A stretch of DNA of 6,338 bases from JAWXCM01 sp034408745. Lineage in GTDB: Bacteria; Acidobacteriota; Terriglobia; Bryobacterales; Bryobacteraceae. The notes below the pieces were generated by a model. It made no database searches, was not told the origin of the DNA, and saw only the letters and a program-made list of their open reading frames with translations. Shown here piece after piece: positions 1 to 5,409 of this stretch; the first letter of the stretch is position 1; each line of letters begins with the position of its first letter. The stretch is taken from positions 1 through 6,338 of the forward strand of contig JAWXCM010000295.1 of assembly GCA_034408745.1 (NCBI GenBank). The letters run 5' to 3'. The position numbers and the translations under genes are program-made.

Positions 1-40
1 CTTCTCCGCAGTTTTTCACAACCACCGCCAATTCCAACAT
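1..40 (-). CDS. possible 5' end of a divergent gene, cut by the window edge
   Basis: Reading the minus strand from an ATG at 40-38 gives MLELAVVVKNCGE and stays open to the window edge. The short hydrophobic beta-strand-like start followed by KN is reminiscent of the first strand of family 2 glycosyltransferases, but 13 residues cannot establish that. A gene here would be divergent from ffh. Against it: there is no clear Shine-Dalgarno (only GGGG a few bases upstream), and the plus strand is also open at this edge in all three frames for 40 to 115 nt, so an upstream + strand gene tail is an alternative. This is a weak call. Confidence 0.2.
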   Translation of the reverse strand, partial: MLELAVVVKNCGE

Positions 41-113
41 CTGATCGCCCCGAATCCCTCTCTACCAGTCATCCCAAAATTCTTACCGGCGGATTAGGGG
101 TTTCACGAGACAC

Positions 114-143
114 GTGACGCCACGCCGTTAACTCGTTTATAAT
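114..143 (+). promoter_or_regulatory. sigma70-type promoter for ffh (and perhaps the whole run)
   Basis: The -10 box TATAAT at 138-143 matches the consensus perfectly. GTGACG at 114-119 fits a -35 box (TGAC core, 4 of 6) with an 18-nt spacer. Transcription would start near 150, giving a 5' leader of about 50 nt before the ffh ATG at 203. An inverted repeat, TCACG (103-107) and CGTGA (113-117), overlaps the -35 box and contains the palindrome CACGTG (111-116); it could be an operator, though 5-bp arms can arise by chance. Confidence 0.6.
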
Positions 144-202
144 GGAAAGACTGCCTCTCCTCTACAGGTAGCAGTACGTCTGTTCAAAACCCTCAGACAG
201 CA

Positions 203-1576
203 ATGTTTGACACTCTTTCTGACAAGCTGCAGCGCGTCTTCAAGACCCTGCGCGGCGAAGGTAAGCTCTCGGCGGAAAACATGGAAACCGCTCTGCGGGA
301 GATCCGTGTCGCCTTGCTGGAAGCGGACGTCCACTTCAAAGTCGTCAAGCAACTCATCGCCAACGTCAAAGAGAAAGCCCTTGGACAAGAAGTACTTACG
401 TCGCTTGCGCCGGGCCAGCTCGTCGTCAAAATCGTCCACGACGAACTGATTCGAATTCTCGGAACTCACACTTCGAAGCTCCGTTTCGCCAATGACCCGC
501 CGACCGTAATTATGATCGTCGGACTCCAGGGATCGGGCAAAACCACCAGCACCGGAAAGCTCGCCCGCTGGCTCAGCAAGAACGGCCACACTCCCATCCT
601 CGTATCGGTCGACATCTACCGCCCCGCCGCGCGAAAGCAGCTCGCCGTCGTCGCCAAAGACGTCAGGATTCCGATCTACGAAGGACCACCGGAAGAAAAT
701 CGACCCGCCGAGCTCGTCCGTGGAGCCAAACGCGAAGCCCTCCAGGCCGGACGCGACGTCCTGCTTGTCGACACCGCCGGACGCCTCCACATTGACGAAG
801 ACCTGATGACCGAGCTCTCAGAGCTCAAGTTAATCCTGAACCCGACCGAAATCCTCTTCGTCGCCGACGCGATGACCGGTCAGGACGCGGTCAAGTCAGC
901 CGAAGAGTTCCACAAGCGCCTCGGCATCACCGGCGTCATCCTCACCAAGATGGATGGCGACGCGCGTGGCGGCGCAGCCCTCTCCATCCGCACGGTCACC
1001 GATCAACCGCTGAAATTTGTCGGCGTCGGTGAAAAAATGGACGCCCTCGAGCCGTTCCATCCCGACCGCGTGGCTTCCCGAATCCTCGGCATGGGCGACG
1101 TCGTCTCCCTCGTCGAGAAGGTGCAGGAAGGCTTCGACCAGAAAAAAGCCGAGGAGATGCAGCGCAAGCTGATCGACAACGAGTTCACGCTCGAAGATTT
1201 TCGCGATCAGATGAAGCAGCTCCGCAAACTCGGCCCGCTCGAAAATCTGCTCGGCATGATGCCGCAGATCGGTCCCATCAAGGACCTTAAGAATCTCAAA
1301 GTGGATGAAAATGAACTCGACCGGGTAGTCGCAATCATCGATTCGATGACCCCGAAAGAGCGTCATAACCACATGATTATCAACGGTTCGCGCCGCCGCC
1401 GCATTGCGCGGGGAAGCGGTACGTCCGTACAGGAAGTGAACGCGCTGCTGAAACAGTACGCCCAGGCGAGAAAGTTGATGAAGACTTTCTCCAGCGGGCT
1501 GCTGGGAGGCATGGGCGGTGGCGGCAAGATGCCCAAATTACCGGGCGGCTTCAAGATCCCGGGCCTGTTCGGTTGA
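203..1576 (+). CDS. ffh: signal recognition particle GTPase Ffh (SRP54)
   Basis: Ffh is the protein part of the bacterial signal recognition particle. It binds hydrophobic signal sequences on ribosome-nascent chains together with 4.5S/6S RNA and docks with FtsY at the membrane by reciprocal GTP hydrolysis. The 457 residues are full length (E. coli Ffh is 453). Visible in order: the helical N domain (about 1-90); the G domain with P-loop GLQGSGKTT (107-115), the insertion-box motif VDIYRPAA (136-143), DTAGR (190-194) and TKMDGDARGG (248-257); then the M domain (about 297-430) with the RNA-binding signature RRRRIARGSG (397-406) and SVQEVNALLKQ (408-418). The Gly/Met/Lys-rich tail (433-457) is usual. 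The ATG at 203 gives the canonical N-terminus (MFDTLSDKLQ), although no strong Shine-Dalgarno precedes it. It lies 53 nt upstream of rpsP, an arrangement known from several phyla. Confidence 0.98.
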   Translation: MFDTLSDKLQRVFKTLRGEGKLSAENMETALREIRVALLEADVHFKVVKQLIANVKEKALGQEVLTSLAPGQLVVKIVHDELIRILGTHTSKLRFANDPPTVIMIVGLQGSGKTTSTGKLARWLSKNGHTPILVSVDIYRPAARKQLAVVAKDVRIPIYEGPPEENRPAELVRGAKREALQAGRDVLLVDTAGRLHIDEDLMTELSELKLILNPTEILFVADAMTGQDAVKSAEEFHKRLGITGVILTKMDGDARGGAALSIRTVTDQPLKFVGVGEKMDALEPFHPDRVASRILGMGDVVSLVEKVQEGFDQKKAEEMQRKLIDNEFTLEDFRDQMKQLRKLGPLENLLGMMPQIGPIKDLKNLKVDENELDRVVAIIDSMTPKERHNHMIINGSRRRRIARGSGTSVQEVNALLKQYAQARKLMKTFSSGLLGGMGGGGKMPKLPGGFKIPGLFG

Positions 1577-1601
1577 ATCCGGACGCGCCCTGCTACATAA
1601 C
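1573..1601 (+). promoter_or_regulatory. candidate secondary promoter before rpsP
   Basis: The 53-nt gap after ffh is the largest in the gene run. TTGAAT (1573-1578, overlapping the ffh stop) and CATAAC (1596-1601) are separated by 17 nt and each match the sigma70 consensus at 4 of 6 positions. This could give the ribosomal-protein genes extra transcription independent of ffh. Matches of this quality also arise by chance, so this is a suggestion only. No terminator-like hairpin with a T-run separates ffh from rpsP. Confidence 0.3.
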
Positions 1602-1629
1602 GGAATTTTGTCAGGAGATGAAGGACTAA

Positions 1630-1881
1630 ATGTTGATGATTCGCATGGCGCGTTTCGGCGCCAAAAAGAAGCCGACTTACCGGCTCGTCGTGATTGAAAA
1701 AGAACGCGCGCGCGACAGCCGTGCGGTCGAGATCGTGGGCCACTACAACCCAGTCGCCAAAGAAAAGGTGATCAGCCTCAAGCACGACCGCATCGAGCAT
1801 TGGGTGAAGAATGGCGCTCAGTTGTCTGACACGGTCGCCCGGCTTCTGAAAGCCAACCCGGCCGCCGCCCCAGTCGCATAA
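1630..1881 (+). CDS. rpsP: 30S ribosomal protein S16
   Basis: S16 is a primary binder of the 16S rRNA 5' domain and is needed for 30S assembly. The 83 residues match the family length. The N-terminal pattern MLMIRMARFGAKKKPTYRLVV (first strand and basic loop), the RDSRAVEIVGHYNP segment (28-41) and the C-terminal helix around RIEHWVKNGAQLSDTV (54-69) are characteristic. The ATG at 1630 is preferred because MLMIR aligns residue for residue with the usual MVTIR start. An ATG two codons later (1636) is possible and would sit 10 nt from AAGGA (1621-1625); AGGAG at 1613-1617 serves the 1630 start. It is the first gene of the classical rpsP-rimM-trmD-rplS order. The Ala/Pro-rich end is a typical variable tail. 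Confidence 0.97.
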   Translation: MLMIRMARFGAKKKPTYRLVVIEKERARDSRAVEIVGHYNPVAKEKVISLKHDRIEHWVKNGAQLSDTVARLLKANPAAAPVA

Positions 1882-1902
1882 GCAGGCAGAAGGACGTTTC
1901 GA

Positions 1903-2142
1903 ATGGCCGGAGTTCGTGAGTTAGTCGAAGATATCGCAAAAGCCCTGGTTGATGAACCGGATCAGGTCGTCGTAAAAGAAATCTCCGGCGAACAGGCAAC
2001 CGTGCTGGAACTGAAGGTCGGACCGAACGATCTCGGCAAAGTGATCGGCAAGCAGGGCCGTACCGCCCGCTCGATTCGTACATTGCTTGGATCCATCGGG
2101 ATGAAAGTCGACCGGCGATTCACGCTCGAGATCCTCGAGTAA
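1903..2142 (+). CDS. khpA: KH-domain RNA-binding protein KhpA (YlqC family)
   Basis: This is a 79-residue protein that is essentially one type II KH domain. The RNA-contacting GxxG loop is GKQG (49-52) within DLGKVIGKQGRTA, and the N-terminus MAGVRELVEDIAKALVDEPD matches the family. In Firmicutes the KhpA family (YlqC) forms a heterodimer with KhpB (Jag) and affects cell size and division, apparently through RNA; its role outside them is less defined. It is usually encoded between rpsP and rimM, as here. The Shine-Dalgarno AGAAGGA (1888-1894) lies 8 nt before the ATG and is among the best in the operon. The gap from rpsP is 21 nt. Its last codons carry the CTCGAG repeat described separately. 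Confidence 0.95.
   Translation: MAGVRELVEDIAKALVDEPDQVVVKEISGEQATVLELKVGPNDLGKVIGKQGRTARSIRTLLGSIGMKVDRRFTLEILE
2125..2139 (+). promoter_or_regulatory. short hairpin at the khpA-rimM junction
   Basis: CTCGAG (2125-2130) and CTCGAG (2134-2139) flank ATC, so the RNA can form a 6-bp stem with a 3-nt loop. It ends one base before the khpA stop is complete and 6 nt before the rimM ATG at 2146, covering the region where a ribosome binding site would sit. rimM has no recognisable Shine-Dalgarno, so it probably depends on ribosomes finishing khpA. Functional meaning is inferred; part of the sequence is fixed by the KhpA C-terminus LEILE. Confidence 0.35.
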
Positions 2143-2145
2143 TCC

Positions 2146-2670
2146 ATGCCTGCTGAATGGGTAGTGTTGGCCTCGCTCCGGCGAGCCCGGGGAATTCGCG
2201 GAGAAGTGACCGCGATTCTTAACGGGTCGGTCCCGGACCGATTCCAGCCCGGCATGAAGGTCACCCTCGTAGCCGAGGGTACCGAAAAGCCCGCGCAGAT
2301 CGAGGCGCTCTGGCTCCACGGCGGAACCCTGGTGCTGAAGTTCGTGGGTTTGGATACCCGCAACGACGCCGAAGCGCTCGGCGGCCTGGACGTCTGCATC
2401 CCGCTCAGTGAGCGGCCGCCGGCGCCGGAAGGCGAATGGTATTTTTCCGATCTGATCGGCTGCACGGTGGAAACGCCCGACGGTCGCAAGCTCGGTGAAG
2501 TAAGAGCGTGGCATGAATTTGGAGCCGCGCCGCTGCTGGAAGTTCGGAATGAACGCAACCGGGAACTGCTCATCCCGTTCACGTCAGTGTTCTACCGGAC
2601 CGTCGATATCGAAGGACGGCGGATCGTAACGGAGCTGCCGGACGGGCTCGAAGAAGTTAGCGAAAAATGA
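2146..2670 (+). CDS. rimM: ribosome maturation factor RimM
   Basis: RimM binds S19 and the 16S head in pre-30S particles and aids late 30S maturation. At 174 residues it has the usual two-domain form. The N-terminal beta-barrel (about 5-88) has the RARGIRGEV motif (13-21, usually PHGxxGEV) and the FVGLDTRNDAEALGG stretch (66-80). The C-terminal PRC barrel (about 97-170) has EWYFSDLIGCTVET (97-110), GEVRAW (117-122) and the strand ELLIPF (140-145). The canonical PH of the first motif is replaced by RA, a mild divergence. The ATG is 3 nt after the khpA stop and the end overlaps trmD in an ATGA arrangement, pointing to translational coupling on both sides. No good Shine-Dalgarno is visible. Confidence 0.95.
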   Translation: MPAEWVVLASLRRARGIRGEVTAILNGSVPDRFQPGMKVTLVAEGTEKPAQIEALWLHGGTLVLKFVGLDTRNDAEALGGLDVCIPLSERPPAPEGEWYFSDLIGCTVETPDGRKLGEVRAWHEFGAAPLLEVRNERNRELLIPFTSVFYRTVDIEGRRIVTELPDGLEEVSEK

Positions 2671-3455
2671 AGTTCCACGTGCTGACGATTTTCCCGGAAT
2701 TTTTCCGGGGACCGTTCGAGCACGGAGTGGTTGGTAAGGCTCGGGAATTCGGCTCACTGGAAATTCAGGTCCACAATTTGAGAGACTGGACAACAGACCG
2801 TCACAAAACTGTGGACGACCGGCCGTTCGGCGGCGGCGAGGGTATGCTCATGAAACCCGAGCCGGTTTTCGAGGCGGTGGAGACCATCTGGCCGGAGCGT
2901 GGACCTTCCCGAAAGGTTGTCCTGCTTTCGGCGCAGGGCCGTTTGTTCGATCAGGAAGCGGCGCGCAGGCTGAGCCGCGCCGACGAGTTGCTCCTGATTT
3001 GTGGGCGATACGAAGGGGTCGACGAGCGCGTCGCCTCCCATCTGGTCGACGAAGAGCTGTGCATCGGCAACTTCGTCCTCAGCGGGGGAGAGCTGGCAGC
3101 CGCCGTTGTCATCGACGTGGTCGCAAGGTTGTTGCCGGGGGTGCTCGGAAACGAAGATTCGAGCATCTGGGAGTCGTTCAGCGAGGCGGGCCATGGCTCG
3201 AAGCTGCTCGACTGCCCGCAGTGGACCCGGCCGGCAGTGTTCCGGGGGATTCCTGTTCCGGAGATGCTCCTGAGCGGACATCACGAGGCAATCCGGAAGT
3301 GGCGTAGGAAGGCAGCGGAGGAGAAGACGGCGCGTATGCGTCCCGACCTCCTGCAGCAGGACCGTAACGAGATATCAAACGGGCAGGCGGGTTACGAAAA
3401 CCCGCCGCAGGCCGGAGTAGAACGACATGCAACACGCGATCATGCAGAGGATTGA
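2667..3455 (+). CDS. trmD: tRNA (guanine-N1-)-methyltransferase TrmD
   Basis: TrmD uses SAM to methylate N1 of G37 in tRNAs with a G36-G37 context, which prevents +1 frameshifts. It is a SPOUT-fold homodimer with a trefoil knot. Visible features: MKFHVLTIFPEFF start; DRPFGGGEGMLMKPEP (51-66); knot segments LLSAQG (86-91), ICGRYEGVDERV (111-122) and IGNFVLSGGE (133-142); R154; and TRPAVFRG...VPEMLLSGHH (187-206) followed by RPDLL (225-229). Two oddities stand out. The position of the catalytic Asp169 (E. coli/H. influenzae numbering, 15 residues after R154) is Glu169 here, and about five extra residues (AGHGS region, 174-178) follow it. After RPDLL the protein runs on for about 33 polar residues that overlap the rplS start by 29 nt. 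The start is set by ATGA overlap with rimM. Confidence 0.96.
   Translation: MKFHVLTIFPEFFRGPFEHGVVGKAREFGSLEIQVHNLRDWTTDRHKTVDDRPFGGGEGMLMKPEPVFEAVETIWPERGPSRKVVLLSAQGRLFDQEAARRLSRADELLLICGRYEGVDERVASHLVDEELCIGNFVLSGGELAAAVVIDVVARLLPGVLGNEDSSIWESFSEAGHGSKLLDCPQWTRPAVFRGIPVPEMLLSGHHEAIRKWRRKAAEEKTARMRPDLLQQDRNEISNGQAGYENPPQAGVERHATRDHAED
2693..2709 (+). promoter_or_regulatory. hairpin inside the first codons of trmD
   Basis: CCCGGAA (2693-2699) and TTCCGGG (2703-2709) are perfectly complementary over 7 bp with a 3-nt loop TTT, and a G-U pair can extend the stem by one. It starts 26 nt downstream of the trmD start codon, where mRNA structure most affects early elongation. Coding constraint (FPEFFRG) explains part of the sequence. 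A role in keeping TrmD lower than its ribosomal-protein neighbours is inference. Confidence 0.35.
3386..3406 (+). promoter_or_regulatory. strong hairpin just upstream of rplS, within trmD 3' end
   Basis: GGCGGGTT (3386-3393) pairs perfectly with AACCCGCC (3399-3406) across a 5-nt loop ACGAA. It lies in the poorly conserved tail-coding part of trmD, 7 nt before the rplS Shine-Dalgarno GGAG (3414-3417). No T-run follows, so it is not a standard intrinsic terminator. It may set rplS expression, stabilise a processed rplS mRNA end, or be a REP-like element; its arms resemble those of the hairpin at 6034-6050. Confidence 0.45.
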
Positions 3456-3783
3456 GGACAAGAATAAGCGGAGTGACCTGCCGGCTTTCCGGCCTGGTGA
3501 CACCATTCGCGTCCACGTGAAGATTAAGGAAGGCGACAAGGAACGCACCCAGGCCTTCGAGGGCGTGGTCATCGCGCTCCACAACGCGGGCATGGGACAG
3601 ACCGTCACCGTCCGCAAAGTCAGCTTCGGCCACGGCGTCGAACGCATCTTCCCGGTGCACGGACCCGTAATCGATCACATCGATTTCATCCGCACCGGAC
3701 GCGTCCGCCGCGCCAAGCTCTACTACCTCCGCGCCCTTCGTGGCAAGGCCGCTCGCCTCAAAGAGCGCGACCGCCCGGTCTAA
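3427..3783 (+). CDS. rplS: 50S ribosomal protein L19
   Basis: L19 sits at the 30S-50S interface and contacts 16S rRNA in an intersubunit bridge. The 118 residues match the family. The N-terminal helix MQHAIMQRIEDKNKRSDLPA is followed by the beta-barrel signature FRPGDTIRVHVKIKEGDKER (21-40), AFEGVVIA (43-50) and GHGVERIFPVHGP (68-80), and a basic end RVRRAKLYYLRALRGKAARLKE (92-113). The ATG at 3427 places FRPGD at residue 21, one off the E. coli position, and has GGAG at 3414-3417 with 9-nt spacing; the ATG at 3442 would cut the first helix. It overlaps the trmD 3' end by 29 nt. Coding is more C-rich than in trmD. Confidence 0.97.
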   Translation: MQHAIMQRIEDKNKRSDLPAFRPGDTIRVHVKIKEGDKERTQAFEGVVIALHNAGMGQTVTVRKVSFGHGVERIFPVHGPVIDHIDFIRTGRVRRAKLYYLRALRGKAARLKERDRPV

Positions 3784-3809
3784 GCTAATCTGAAGGCGGG
3801 AGGAGTCTC

Positions 3810-4037
3810 ATGTCAAAACTCGACGAACTGATCGAAGAGCTCAGGACACTCCCGCCGGACGACCTGGACCGCGTGGAGAACTTCGTCCATCGCCTTACAG
3901 AGACTCGCCCTCGCGAATTGCACCCAGCCTTCGCTGCTACCTTCGGCTGCATTCAGGGCAAAGATGCCGAGGACTGGCTGAAGGCGATGGAAGAGTGCGA
4001 AACCATCAATGATGAGCCCCCGCCGCGTTTCTATTGA
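3810..4037 (+). CDS. putative antitoxin partner of the downstream PIN-domain toxin
   Basis: This is a 75-residue acidic protein. Its N-terminal helix MSKLDELIEELRTLPPDDLDRV...FVHRL resembles the LPxELxxxVxxFVxxL pattern of DUF2281-type and related small antitoxins. The C-terminal part, GKDAEDWLKAMEECETIND, followed by the Pro-rich end EPPPRFY, looks like a toxin-wrapping tail. I see no AbrB, ribbon-helix-helix or Phd/YefM DNA-binding region, so autoregulation is not evident. It has a very good Shine-Dalgarno, GGGAGGAG (3798-3805), though only 4 nt from the ATG. Its end overlaps the toxin gene by 29 nt, the usual tight antitoxin-toxin order. The role is inferred mainly from position; it could be another small regulatory protein. 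Confidence 0.7.
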   Translation: MSKLDELIEELRTLPPDDLDRVENFVHRLTETRPRELHPAFAATFGCIQGKDAEDWLKAMEECETINDEPPPRFY

Positions 4038-4401
4038 CACCAGTTCTGTGGTCGGACTGTTCCTCGGCCGTTTGGCTGCTCAGTGGCCCGGCCCTGAACA
4101 CGACCTCTTTGTATCGACTCACGTCATAGGCGAGCTGTACTATGGCGCGTACAGATCCCGAGACCCTCGGAGCAGTTGCGCGCAGGTGGCAGATTTCCTC
4201 AGTCATTGCACGGTCTTGCGATCCACCGACGAAACCGCCCGCCTCTTCGGCAAACTGAAAGCCGACCTCGCCAACCGAGGCGCCCTAATCCCCGACAACG
4301 ACATCTGGATCGCAGCCGCCGCAATCGAGCACAACCTCCCCTTAGCCACCCGCGACAACCACTTCGACCGTATCCCGACCCTGCCCGTACTACGCTGGTA
4401 G
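4009..4401 (+). CDS. vapC: VapC-family PIN-domain ribonuclease toxin
   Basis: This is a 130-residue PIN-domain protein of the VapC type, a Mg2+-dependent RNase; family toxins cleave tRNA or rRNA and are held in check by a cognate antitoxin. The four acidic active-site residues are visible: D10 in VSIDTSSVV, E42 in VIGELYYGAYRS, D98 in PDNDIWIAAAA and D116 in LATRDNHFDRI. The strand order and length fit, and the end IPTLPVLRW matches the usual IPGLxVxxW finish, so the toxin looks intact. Tandem ATGs at 4009 and 4012 are both possible starts; a GGAAGAG at 3989-3995 is rather far, so coupling with the antitoxin gene (29-nt overlap) is likely. It ends 9 nt before rnhB, making it part of a housekeeping transcript. 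From about 4230 its codons become strongly C-rich. Confidence 0.92.
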   Translation: MMSPRRVSIDTSSVVGLFLGRLAAQWPGPEHDLFVSTHVIGELYYGAYRSRDPRSSCAQVADFLSHCTVLRSTDETARLFGKLKADLANRGALIPDNDIWIAAAAIEHNLPLATRDNHFDRIPTLPVLRW

Positions 4402-4410
4402 AGAAACGAA

Positions 4411-5079
4411 GTGCCCTGCAGCAGTAAACTGGAACGCGCCGCCCGAGCCCGCGGCTTCCAATACATCGCCGGAGTAGACGAAGTCGGCCGAGGCGCCCTC
4501 TTCGGCCCCGTCTACGCCGCCGCGGTCGTTCTCGACCCCGCTCGCCCCATCCGAGGCCTCAACGACAGCAAGCAAATCGACCCAGAGCGCCGCGAAGTTC
4601 TCGCCCAGCGCATCCGCGAGCGAGCCATCTGCCACGCCGTAGCCGCAGCCGACGCCTACGAAATCGACCGCATCAACATCCTCCAGGCCTCCCGCCTCGC
4701 CATGCGCCGAGCCGTAGCCAAACTCCACCCCGCCTGCGACTACCTCCTCATCGACGCCACTACCGTCGACCTACCCCTCCCCCAGGAATCCATCATCAGG
4801 GGCGACGCCCAAAGCATGTGCATCGCAGCCGCCTCCATCCTGGCCAAAGTCACCCGCGACGCCTGCATGCGCCAGTGGGACGAAGTCTTCCCCGAATTCG
4901 GCCTCTGCCGCAACAAAGGCTACGGTACAGACGAGCATTACAACGCTCTCCGCCGCCTCGGACCCACCACCCTCCACCGCTTCAGCTTTGAGCCAGTCCG
5001 AATGTGTTGTCAGTTAGAACTCTGGTCGGGTTACGATCAAAGTAGCGCCAGCCGCGCAATGGGGAATGCAACAGTCTGA
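4411..5079 (+). CDS. rnhB: ribonuclease HII
   Basis: RNase HII nicks 5' of ribonucleotides in DNA duplexes, starting ribonucleotide excision repair, and cuts RNA in RNA-DNA hybrids. The 222-residue protein has the complete catalytic set: D23 and E24 in GVDEVGRG (21-28), D115 in LLIDA, and D132 in IIRGD. The spacings equal those of Thermotoga maritima RNase HII (D107 to D124 is 17 residues, likewise D115 to D132). The GRG motif (26-28) and Y171 in NKGYGT supply the 2'-OH sensing needed for junction ribonucleases. RFSFEPV (190-196) is the usual C-terminal motif, followed by about 26 extra residues. The start is GTG at 4411: it is the first possible codon after the in-frame stop at 4399-4401, and only weak purine-rich sequence precedes it. 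Translation probably relies on the upstream toxin gene. Confidence 0.95.
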   Translation: MPCSSKLERAARARGFQYIAGVDEVGRGALFGPVYAAAVVLDPARPIRGLNDSKQIDPERREVLAQRIRERAICHAVAAADAYEIDRINILQASRLAMRRAVAKLHPACDYLLIDATTVDLPLPQESIIRGDAQSMCIAAASILAKVTRDACMRQWDEVFPEFGLCRNKGYGTDEHYNALRRLGPTTLHRFSFEPVRMCCQLELWSGYDQSSASRAMGNATV

Positions 5080-5404
5080 ACCGGCAAATTTCGAGACGAG
5101 CGGCGACGTGAATCCCCCCGAGTTGCAAGCCACCACCGAACTCGCCGTCGTCCCAAAACCCCATTACCACTGGTACGACAAACTCGCCGCCGTCATGGCC
5201 GCTATTTTTTGTTTCGAAGTCGGCCTCTTCCTGCTCGTCTACCCATGGGTCACCGAATGGGAACCCGGCCCCGGCTTCTTCCCGCTCTGGTTCCGCCAAC
5301 TCTGGGACAACCCCGCCTTCCGAGGCGCGCTCAGCGGCCTCGGCGTCCTCAACATCTGGATCTCGTTCGTCGAGGTCTTCCGATTCCGCCGCTTCTCCAA
5401 CTGA
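5066..5404 (+). CDS. small two-helix membrane protein, function unknown
   Basis: I recognise no named family. The 112 residues have a polar N-terminus (1-35), a WYDKL motif (36-40), a first hydrophobic segment around 41-62 (AAVMAAIFCFEVGLFLLVYP), an aromatic and Pro-rich middle (WVTEWEPGPGFFPLWF), and a second hydrophobic segment around 88-105 (ALSGLGVLNIWISFVEVF) ending in FRFRRF. This suggests a two-pass inner-membrane protein with a Trp/Pro-rich loop. The ATG at 5066 overlaps rnhB by 14 nt, but its GGGGA is directly adjacent and thus too close. An in-frame GTG at 5108 (starting MNPPELQ) is a realistic alternative. The protein style recalls lineage-specific acidobacterial proteins. The methyltransferase gene begins 5 nt after its stop, suggesting joint expression. 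Confidence 0.82.
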   Translation: MQQSEPANFETSGDVNPPELQATTELAVVPKPHYHWYDKLAAVMAAIFCFEVGLFLLVYPWVTEWEPGPGFFPLWFRQLWDNPAFRGALSGLGVLNIWISFVEVFRFRRFSN

Positions 5405-5409
5405 CCCAA

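Noticed and set aside
1..117. Plus-strand readings open at the left edge (to stops at 44, 97 and 117) as the tail of an upstream gene
   Set aside because: All three frames are open for a short distance, none has a recognisable C-terminal motif, and the ffh promoter begins at 114. The evidence cannot choose between them and the minus-strand alternative.
137..790. Long minus-strand open frame opposite ffh (217 codons), and similar antisense frames opposite the other genes
   Set aside because: High-GC shadow frames. They lack recognisable domains and lie opposite strongly conserved genes with clear coding signals.
1577..1629. SRP RNA, tRNA or riboswitch in the ffh-rpsP gap
   Set aside because: Only 53 nt, no stable long stem and no tRNA-like arms; only a weak promoter match is visible.
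1636..1881. Shorter rpsP start at the ATG at 1636
   Set aside because: Possible by ribosome binding site spacing, but the 1630 start reproduces the family N-terminus MxxIR exactly.
4176..4427. 83-codon + strand frame within the toxin gene
   Set aside because: Arg/Pro-rich frame-shifted shadow of vapC, whose active-site motifs are intact in the other frame.
5209..5409. Upstream extension of the methyltransferase frame to an ATG at 5209
   Set aside because: The extra 67 residues are an Arg/Pro/Leu-rich out-of-frame reading of the membrane-protein gene; the natural start is the ATG at 5410, just after that gene's stop.
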